Source: Cryptomeria japonica
Taxonomy: Eukaryota > Streptophyta > Pinopsida > Cupressales > Cupressaceae
Assembly (NCBI RefSeq): GCF_030272615.1
Contig: NC_081407.1
Location: forward strand, 269,130,575 to 269,194,574
DNA: 64,000 nt
Reading direction: 5' to 3'
The notes under the pieces are model-generated. The model was given only the letters and a program-made list of their open reading frames with translations, had not been told where the DNA came from and ran no database searches. How positions within the stretch are numbered: the first letter of the stretch is position 1; each line of letters begins with the position of its first letter. The position numbers were made by a program, and so were the translations under genes. Shown here one piece after another: positions 57,023 to 64,000 of the stretch.

Positions 57023-59884
57023 ATGGAACCTAATTTGAATGGCCTTTTTAACGAGGACATGGGTAATTCCTCTAATCCTCTTAATGATGAAGAAGCTCTC
57101 CATGAGGTTTCTGTAGAACAACTTTCGAAATTGGATAACCAATTTGATGATTTTCAACAATGGATGTCTCATGAGTATCCCGATAGTCAAGCTCTTTCAT
57201 TAATTGAGGGTCTAAAACGTACGGTTCAAAGTGATAAGAATGGAATTGATATTTTGCGTAGTATTGCACACATTGTAGATTCGAATGTGATGCCTATGAA
57301 GAGTTGTGCCGAAACTTTAGGTTATACACAACCTCCTACTCAAGTCAATCATTCTATTCTGTTGACAACTTCTATTGCTAGCATACCTACCTTTACATCA
57401 AACATAATGACTACTTCTATACAAAACATTCCACCTATGATCACCAGTCATGGGGGCAATCCTTCCTCTTCAATTAACCCTCTTCCTTCATTCAATCCAA
57501 CTTCTTCATTCATTCCTTCAATAAGTGTTCCTATTACATCTTCACAAATGAACATGACGCAAGGGGGCAATTCATTTAACCATTCCATTCCTCCTTGTAG
57601 TGCTCCTCTTTTCCAATCATCTCCTATGACTAACTATCATAGTGTCCCGCCACCTTACTCTCAATCAATACCTTCTTTCAATAACATAATACCTCCATCA
57701 CAATCTAACATATCTAATATGAATTCTTCGACTGAAGCGACCATTAACAATCTTGCACAAACTGTCTCTTCTTTACAGCAACAAATTGCCTCTATGAATC
57801 AATCTAAGTTTAGTGTGCCCACATTTGATGTTGCGAGCCCACTTTCTCTTGACATTGTTCGAGCTATCCCTCCTAAGCATGTTGAAATCCTGCATTTGGA
57901 GCTTTATAATGGTAAAGGTGATCCTCTAACACATGTTAAGACTTTTCAAACAATATGTACCGATTTTGCTTATGACCAAAGGTTGCTTGCAAAACTGTTT
58001 ACTAGGACATTAAGAGATAAAGCCCTACAATGGTATTGCTCGTTGCCTTCTTGTTCTATTACTTCTTTCGAACAACTTGCAAATGCTTTTATTCAACAAT
58101 TTCAAAACAATATAAGTCCTAAAGTTACTTTGATTGATTTAATGCATTGTAAACAAGGTGTTAAAGAAAAAGTGACTGATTTCATTGGTAGATATAAGCA
58201 TTTGTATGCTCAAATTTCTTTTCCAGTGCTTGACAATGATATTCAAAGAATCTTTATTTCTAATTTACAAAAAGATATTCAAGAGAAACTTTTCTTTTCT
58301 GAGTTTACTTCTTTCCAACAGTTGTGTGCAACTCTTCACAATTATCAACTGACTGTGAGTCAAATGGAACAAGCAAATCCTATGGCTCCGAGTGATAAGG
58401 GTGATAGTAGTCAACAACCATTTGGGAAGTTTAAACCGAACAGAGAGTCCATTAAGTTCAATGAAAACATCATCAACAACAATGTGAATGCAGCATCAGG
58501 TGTGCCTCCTATTTCTAAGTTTTTCAAGAAAGAAAGAAAGTTTACTCCTTTGAATGAATCATTGCATAGTATTATGAATAAGTTATTGGAACAAAATGTG
58601 CTTACTCTCCCTCCTGTAAAGAAAATAGATCCTGTAAAGATTAATTCACCCTATTTTGATAACAAATCTTTTTGTCAATTTCATCGTCAACCTGGGCATG
58701 ATACTGAAAAATGTTTTGCTTTAAAGGGTAAAATTCAAGATTTGATTGATAATAATACTATCTCTATTTCAGGAGTGAATGACAAAGGCAACACATCTGT
58801 AGCTCCTCCTAACCAAAGTCTTAAGATTTTTACTAATCCATTACCTTCTCATACCTCTAATGCGATAGAGGCTAATGATTCCTCTTTCTCATCTGATGGT
58901 CTTGTGTCTATGACTCCGAATGTGATTAACTTTGTAGAGCAGCAAGAAAACCCTAAAGAACCTTCCATCACATTTGATTCTAGTGAAACTATCAGGGCAC
59001 CTGATGGTCCTTTATATATAGTTGCAAAAGTCAAGAATACACCTTGCCGTGGAGTGCTTATTGATCCTTCGTGCATGGTTAATGTTATTACTAAAGAATT
59101 TCTTTTTACTTTGCAATTGAATCAAGTGATCTATGACAAAACAGATGTGGTTGTGAAATTATTTGATGCATTTTCTTCTCCTGCAATTGGTTCTATTACA
59201 TTACCTATTGAGGTCCATAACAAATCCCTTGATGTGAACTTTGCTATTATTCCTTCATCCGAACAATTTCGTGTGAAGCTGGGCTATCCTTGGCTGTCTT
59301 CCATGAAAGCTATTGCTTCTCCTATTCATAAATGTTTGAAATTTCCCTATAATGGTGAAGTTGTTACTGTCAATCATAGTCTCTTTAAACCAGCTGAAAG
59401 AACTTCTAGTGTTCCTATTGATTATTTTTGGCCTAAACAATTCCAATCTCTTCCTCCGCGAAGTGATCATCTTTTCAAATCTTATCAAAAGTGGAAAATA
59501 GATATGATCCTATCTTTAAGTGAACCTAGAACACCCAAAATTGATATTCCTATTGTTCTTGAGAAGGAAGTTCTTCCTTTGAAAGATAAAACTAATGTCT
59601 TTCCTCAAGAAGATTCCCAACCTATTCCTATGGATGTGACTATGTCTAATAAACTTTCTAAAAGTAGACCTATACCTCCTCGCCATGATGGACTTGGTCT
59701 TCTTCCTAAACCAAATATTCCTCCTTTATATGGAGCAGTTCCTCCTCCTTCCTTTTATAGAGAGAAGAGACCTTCCTCTTCTCCTATTATCCAACCTAAG
59801 AGACCACAACCTAAACACCCAAGTGATAAGGATGAGAACATTCCTCCTCCTCAATCTTCTCCACTTCCTACTAAGACTAGATGA
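57023..59884 (+). CDS. Gag and protease-like polyprotein of the inner element
   Basis: The ORF has 953 codons from ATG at 57023. An N-terminal acidic region (about 1-100) is followed by a long S/P/N-rich low-complexity stretch (about 110-260), then the retrotransposon Gag domain (about 285-450: LELYNGKGDPLTHVKTF, LRDKALQWYCSLP, AFIQQFQNNI). A zinc-knuckle-like CQFHRQPGHDTEKCF lies near residue 553. A protease-like domain (about 660-800) contains GVLIDPSCMVNVI, LPIEV and LGYPWLSSM. The aspartate is kept but the following Gly-Gly/Ser-Gly is Pro-Ser, so protease activity is doubtful. The C-terminus is proline-rich. The ORF is intact, unlike the outer element. Its TGA stop at 59882-59884 is followed by 164 more open codons in frame. 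Confidence 0.9.
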   Translation: MEPNLNGLFNEDMGNSSNPLNDEEALHEVSVEQLSKLDNQFDDFQQWMSHEYPDSQALSLIEGLKRTVQSDKNGIDILRSIAHIVDSNVMPMKSCAETLGYTQPPTQVNHSILLTTSIASIPTFTSNIMTTSIQNIPPMITSHGGNPSSSINPLPSFNPTSSFIPSISVPITSSQMNMTQGGNSFNHSIPPCSAPLFQSSPMTNYHSVPPPYSQSIPSFNNIIPPSQSNISNMNSSTEATINNLAQTVSSLQQQIASMNQSKFSVPTFDVASPLSLDIVRAIPPKHVEILHLELYNGKGDPLTHVKTFQTICTDFAYDQRLLAKLFTRTLRDKALQWYCSLPSCSITSFEQLANAFIQQFQNNISPKVTLIDLMHCKQGVKEKVTDFIGRYKHLYAQISFPVLDNDIQRIFISNLQKDIQEKLFFSEFTSFQQLCATLHNYQLTVSQMEQANPMAPSDKGDSSQQPFGKFKPNRESIKFNENIINNNVNAASGVPPISKFFKKERKFTPLNESLHSIMNKLLEQNVLTLPPVKKIDPVKINSPYFDNKSFCQFHRQPGHDTEKCFALKGKIQDLIDNNTISISGVNDKGNTSVAPPNQSLKIFTNPLPSHTSNAIEANDSSFSSDGLVSMTPNVINFVEQQENPKEPSITFDSSETIRAPDGPLYIVAKVKNTPCRGVLIDPSCMVNVITKEFLFTLQLNQVIYDKTDVVVKLFDAFSSPAIGSITLPIEVHNKSLDVNFAIIPSSEQFRVKLGYPWLSSMKAIASPIHKCLKFPYNGEVVTVNHSLFKPAERTSSVPIDYFWPKQFQSLPPRSDHLFKSYQKWKIDMILSLSEPRTPKIDIPIVLEKEVLPLKDKTNVFPQEDSQPIPMDVTMSNKLSKSRPIPPRHDGLGLLPKPNIPPLYGAVPPPSFYREKRPSSSPIIQPKRPQPKHPSDKDENIPPPQSSPLPTKTR

Positions 59885-60376
59885 AATCGTTCTGCGTGTG
59901 AACGCCGACGAAAGCGTTGTCTTAGAGCTCAGGCAGCTGCTTCTCAAACCTTGCAATCCCCTAAAACACCTTCAGCTAGCATTATTCCATTTTCTCTTCA
60001 GCCGAAAATTGAGCCAAAATCTCCTAAACATAAGGTGCATGATGGTTTGGATCCTGTGCGAGTTAAAGATCCTATTTTTATAAATCTTGATGATGATATA
60101 GATGAAAATGTTATTCATGATGAAAATGTTACTTCTCTTGCTTCTGATAGTGAATATGAATATGTTGATATTGATAACCATTTATCTAACGAATTTTCTA
60201 AAGCACTTATCCTAGCTCCTAGACAAGAACAATGTGGCTTGGAACATGAACATAGCCCTTGTTTGGATCTTGTGATAGCTCCATCTGCTATGTTGGATGT
60301 TCCTCCTCTAGCGTGTTCCCTACCTTCCAGAAACATTGATCAGCAAGATCGGGGGGTAGATGACGTGCTAGACTAG
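59885..60376 (+). CDS. In-frame C-terminal extension after the gag TGA
   Basis: Immediately after TGA the same frame stays open for 164 codons to 60376: a very basic start (ACERRRKRCLRAQAAA), then an acidic part (NLDDDIDENVI) and a C-terminal VDDVLD. The stop could be a CGA-to-TGA change, making one ORF of about 1118 codons in the parent, or a programmed readthrough site. No domain is recognised and there is no separate good start codon. Confidence 0.5.
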   Translation, partial: NRSACERRRKRCLRAQAAASQTLQSPKTPSASIIPFSLQPKIEPKSPKHKVHDGLDPVRVKDPIFINLDDDIDENVIHDENVTSLASDSEYEYVDIDNHLSNEFSKALILAPRQEQCGLEHEHSPCLDLVIAPSAMLDVPPLACSLPSRNIDQQDRGVDDVLD

Positions 60377-61100
60377 TTTCATTAGCATAGCAGATTCTCT
60401 CCTCCTCTCTTTTACTTCTTCTATGTGTTATTCTCATTCTTCTATTTGTTGTCCTTAGTGTTGTCTACTTGAGGACGATGCAAAGCATTGAGATCTCTTT
60501 TGGTCTCTCTCATGTTGACTCAAAAGACACGTGTTCCCTTCTTCTAGGTGACCTTCCTTGATTGGGGAATGAAGAACAATTATGCATACATACATATGAT
60601 ATACATGAATTATCATACAGCATACTGACCCCGAGGAAAGCGAAGTCACCTCGTGCTTTGTGTTTTGTGTCTATTATCCTTGGGTTTATCTCACACTTGG
60701 GGGCTAAATCTTTGTGATAATGTGCTCCTTTCCCTTCTCATTCCTTATGCGTATCACTACCTTAAAGCAATCACCCCCGTTGAGGCGTGTGCGATCGCTT
60801 TAACATAGGGGGGCATACACCCCGTCTATCCCTTCAAGATACTTGAAAATTTCTTGGCAAACTTAGCTTTGCCTTGAAATTTTTTGGTATTTCTCTTGCA
60901 TGACTCATAGTGAGGGAACCTTACTACTGATAGTCATGGTTATCCCTCATGATCTTCCCTTTTACTTTGTCAATCGAAGTCGTAAGATCCTTAGTCCACT
61001 GGGGGCTTGGTGTGTCTTGCCTCCTTGACGTGGTGAAAGTCTTTCAATGTTGTTTCCTTGTACTTTATCAGAAGTATGAGCGTACGCTTATACTCTCGCT
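60377..61100. other. 3' non-coding region of the inner element
   Basis: No ORF or pol remnant is readable on either strand between the gag frame and the polypurine tract, so pol genes are absent rather than decayed. Confidence 0.65.
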
Positions 61101-61115
61101 AAAGTGGGGGCTAAA
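61101..61115 (+). other. Polypurine tract of the inner element
   Basis: AAAGTGGGGGCTAAA directly precedes the 3' LTR start TGTAGCG. Confidence 0.75.
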
Positions 61116-62187
61116 TGTAGCGTCCTAAAATTGCGACACTTGCAATTTCAACTGCATTTGGGTCTTCACGATGGCGATGCAACATTGAACCTGAATGGAG
61201 ACCCCGAAACTTGTTCATGACATCAAAAACTGCATTTTTTCAGCACCCTGGCCTGATCCTCCTTGCACCTTGCTGTCCTTGGAGGTGGGACCATGGCGCC
61301 CAGTGCCTTGGTCCCCCAGGACCATGGCGCCCAGTGCCCTGGTCCCTGACCCTATTTTTGGGCCCAGTCTCTTTTGGGTCTCGGGTCTTTATGTTTGCAA
61401 ATGGGAAAATAATGTTTCCTGGTCAGCCTAAGGTCGGGAAAATCAGTCTTTTAACCCTAATTGACAAGTATATAAACTGCATTTCCTCTCCCATTTTGGT
61501 GAGATGGAAAAAAGGCGGAAACGATATTCAAGAATTCAAGCATTCAAGCATTCCTTCAAGCAATTGATCATTCTAAGTCTCCATTCAAGGCTAAGTGTTG
61601 CATTCAAGACAAGGATTCAACCATTGAAGAGGAGATCACTTACAACATACAACATACAACATTTACACCTTTGCATGTAAGAATACAAACATTCTTACAA
61701 CAACGTTGCAGGTACGCGGCTATAATTGAAGATCTGGAATCCTTGTGCAGAGACGAACAGATCCCCCTTCGTTTCGTGGATTTTTCGGAGGACTGTGTGC
61801 ACACCGGGCGCCATCGTCCTGTCAACTTTCGCTCAAATTTGCAGGACAGCGCCATCTCGACATTTTATTGCTAATTCCAGGTCCGCAGCTCCATCCTATA
61901 TTCCTATCTCTGTTTATAAGTGAATCTTTCTCACTTTTCATGCTTTCCTAGCTTAATCCTTCTATCTACATTCTTTACAAAAGAGGGTAGCCTTGCTGTC
62001 TTAACCCTTGAAACTCATTTAGAATCCAATCTTGAATTGTGTGGGATTGGATCTTGTGGGTTTCAAACCCTCTTTTGAATGTAAAGTCTCCTCTAAGTGA
62101 AAACCGTCAACCCTAGTGATCCCCTTTCTCTCTCTTTGGAGTGGTGGGGGGAACACTTAGGGTTCGCTCGCGATTTTCCGCTTTACA
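61116..62187 (+). repeat. 3' LTR of the inner element
   Basis: It starts TGTAGCGTCC and ends CCGCTTTACA, and is followed by TCAAT. It carries TATATAAA (61469-61476) and stem-loop copy 4 at 61790-61819 (GGACTGTG, loop TGCACACCGGGCGC, CATCGTCC). Confidence 0.92.
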
Positions 62188-62192
62188 TCAAT
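62188..62192. repeat. Target-site duplication of the inner LTR element, right (TCAAT)
   Basis: An exact copy of 54647-54651. Confidence 0.9.
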
Positions 62193-63018
62193 AAAAGCTT
62201 CATCATTTTGGAATGTGTCAAACTGTGTAGGTCCTTCATGGTCCCAGTCAATAAGTTGGTGGTGAACAAGGGGAAGGCCTTTGATTTCTTCAAAGTTAGC
62301 AGGGCTAAGAGTGAAGATGCAGTTATATTTAGGTATGTCGAGGTAGTTATCAAGGTCATCGTTGGCACTCTCCTCATCAGTCTCGATCGTGAACGAATCC
62401 AAATTATCATCACTAGTAGCACATTCTGGGATAGGTGTTCTCATTCTATGTGATTTCAACCTAAGATCTAGAGGCAAGGACTGTATGGGATCCTCCGAGG
62501 TTGTTCCTTGACCAACTTTGAATTTTCTATTAAATTCCTCTTCTTCTATTGGTTCACCTGGTTCTTTGAATGTCTCGGTGAGCTCATAGTCACTAGAGGA
62601 TTTGTCTGAACCCCATTCCCATTCATTGGAGTCTATGGAATAGCGATTCTCATTGAATTTTGGCAGCTTTGATTTGTAATGCTTCTTTTGTCTTTTGAGT
62701 ATGAACCTTGGAAGTCATGAAACCAAGTCCTTTTGTGCATTCCTTTTTGAATGTCAATTCAGGTAGTAAAGGTTCAATGATGCCTTCCTTTCTTAAGCCA
62801 AGAGGGCTTTTACCATCATACCCAAATTTTTGTAGGATCTTGAACCCTTTACCATACTTTTCACATGGTATGCTGATATGATCTTGTTTATCATTTTCAA
62901 GGTTTCTGTAAAGCATTTTGTATAAGTCTTCTTCTTCCACTTCTCCCCATTTTTGGAAGATTGTAGGATCCCATTTAAGCAATGATGGATACCCACTTAT
63001 TAGGATGTGGTCATCCAT
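62188..63018 (-). pseudogene. Gypsy pol: G-patch and linker, right half of the interrupted frame
   Basis: From 63018: LISGYPSLLKWDPTIFQKWG, then a G-patch-like YGKGFKILQKFGYDGKSPLG and GIIEPLLPE, as found after the protease in many plant gypsy elements. Further on, IPKYNCIFTLSPANFEEIKG runs to NDEAFID, where the inner element cuts the frame. The start overlaps the end of the protease piece (ATGGATGA) in another frame, so one indel lies between them. Confidence 0.75.
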
Positions 63019-64000
63019 ATTCTTTTGGTGAATTCATGACTTGTTGTAAGTACATGGTTTGATTCAAACTTGTGTATTCACCCATGCCCTTGTCTTGGAA
63101 TTTGCCTTTAAGTTCAGCTTGTTTTGATGTCGAAGGTTTTAATGATTCAGGATCAATGTATGCAGAAGAAGGAACATCTTCCTGATTACTTGGAATGATT
63201 GTCTCAGTTTTCAGTCTCAAGTTATTACAGTATATGAATGGATTAGGATCTCCATTAAGTGTTATTTCAACTCCATTGTGAGGAAACTTAATGCATTGGT
63301 GGTATGTAGATGGGACTGCCCTCATTTCATGAATCCAAGGACGTCCTAGTAATATATTGTATGTGAGATCTAGGTCTAGGACTTGACAAACCACATCCTT
63401 TGTAACTGGCCCAAGTCTGAGAGGTAAGGTGACTGTGCCCTTGGATGAACACTCTTCATCATCATATGCCTTGATGGTAATTTTGTTTGTAGAATTCACA
63501 ACTTTATCAGAATATCCCAATTGTTTAATAGTGCTCAATGTACAAATGTTCAAACCTGCTCCTCCATCTATCAAGACTTATTTTATTCGATGTTTGTGTA
63601 TGAAGGCTTCAATGTGTAAAGGTGCATTATGTGGCTGACTTACAGAGGCGTCATCGACTTCTGTGAATGTAAGGGAGTGTGGAATGGAAAGGTATCCCAC
63701 CATGGCTTGAAACTGGTCCACGTTTAGATCAGTAGGGACAACAGTGTCTGTCAAGATTTTGTCAAGAATGACTTTATGTGCGGGGGATATGCGTAAAAGC
63801 TCAAGGATTGAGATAAGTGCGGGTGTCTTCCCTAACTATTCTACAAGGTCATACTCAGGCTTTGTTGATGAGGAAGCAGTGTTTTTAGTTGGAGCACTTT
63901 GCAAAGTGAATTTACCTTGACGGGTTGTGACATGACATTCAGAGGTAGGTTCGGAAGAAGATCCAATGCCTTTTAGGACAATTTTGGGTCTTTGGGTAGA
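63011..64000 (-). pseudogene. Gypsy aspartic protease and upstream linker
   Basis: The readable frame begins before the window edge (RPKIVLKGIG ... EYDLVE, stop, LGKTPALISILELL, then EVDDASVSQPHNAPLHIEAF). The protease core has LIDGGAGLNICTL (catalytic Asp-Gly-Gly), a beta-rich middle and YNILLGRPWIHEM. Unlike the inner element, the active-site sequence is normal. TAG after EYDLVE (from CAG) and TAA before VLIDGG break it. The role is cleavage of the Gag-Pol polyprotein. Confidence 0.8.

Larger units (their letters stand above)
54652..62187 (+). mobile_element. TR-GAG type non-autonomous LTR retrotransposon
   Basis: The 7536-bp element has two LTRs (1103 and 1072 bp) with TG...CA ends, a primer-binding site, a leader, one long gag-protease ORF, a polypurine tract and an exact 5-bp duplication. 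There is no RT, RNase H or integrase. Elements with terminal repeats and only a Gag-type ORF are known as TR-GAG; they rely on enzymes of other elements. It lies opposite to and inside the older gypsy element. Confidence 0.9.
46489..64000 (-). mobile_element. Ty3/gypsy element, Tat-like, minus strand, 5' part outside the window
   Basis: From right to left on the minus strand: protease, G-patch, RT, RNase H, a second RNase H, integrase, a non-coding region with an antisense PMD gene, polypurine tract, 3' LTR. A second RNase H between RNase H and integrase, and an extra antisense ORF downstream of pol, are described for Tat-lineage elements. A younger LTR element (54652-62187) interrupts it. 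The 5' LTR and gag lie beyond 64000. Stops throughout pol show it is inactive. Confidence 0.8.

Noticed and set aside
57008-57269. Minus-strand ORFs opposite the gag start
   Set aside because: They are shadows of the gag reading frame.

Overview
The window looks like repeat-rich plant nuclear DNA. The scale and style of nested retroelements, the spliced genes and the PPR fragments suggest a large genome such as a gymnosperm, possibly a conifer; this is an inference, and no marker gene proves the lineage. Almost all of it is transposable-element sequence in layers. Only one conserved host gene (36.3-38.1 kb, minus strand) is well supported.

1-8.6 kb and 18.9-21 kb: decayed LTR-retroelement sequence, mostly on the minus strand, including a copia-type 3' LTR (5916-7304) with a polypurine tract and long coiled-coil ORFs of unknown function. 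One of these ORFs is split by a complete 10.2-kb DNA transposon (8632-18863). The transposon has terminal inverted repeats, a short target duplication, CpG-rich subterminal repeats at both ends, a transposase-like gene on the plus strand (10561-13439), a second multi-exon gene on the minus strand (17006-18500), and two tandem-repeat arrays between these convergent genes. I cannot assign it confidently to a named superfamily, and it is the best candidate here for an undescribed system.

21-36 kb: mostly AT-rich sequence with little content, a PPR pseudogene (25.3-25.7 kb) and a structurally complete hAT transposon (27171-30572) with an 8-bp target duplication and a spliced transposase gene carrying one late stop codon.

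36-46.5 kb: the host gene, which encodes a lysine-rich and probably nuclear protein and has one in-frame TGA; a possible LTR; a decayed coiled-coil retroelement ORF (41.3-43.4 kb); about 0.8 kb of degenerate telomere-like repeats; and the remains of a SWIM-zinc-finger MULE-type transposase.

46.5-64 kb: a Ty3/gypsy element of Tat-like architecture lies on the minus strand and runs off the right edge (protease, G-patch, RT, RNase H, second RNase H, integrase, 3' LTR). Downstream of the integrase it carries an antisense plant-mobile-domain gene with its own TATA box and a minisatellite-filled intron. Inserted into its pol region, with a perfect 5-bp target duplication, is a younger 7.5-kb LTR element (54652-62187, plus strand) that encodes only Gag and a protease-like domain with an altered active site. 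This is a TR-GAG-type non-autonomous element. Its RNA leader repeats one stem-loop three times, and a fourth copy lies in the 3' LTR.

Insertion order read from the nesting: MULE-type remnant, then the Tat-like element, then the TR-GAG element. Most in-frame stops in the older elements can be explained by single C-to-T or G-to-A changes, which is the expected trace of methylated-cytosine deamination.
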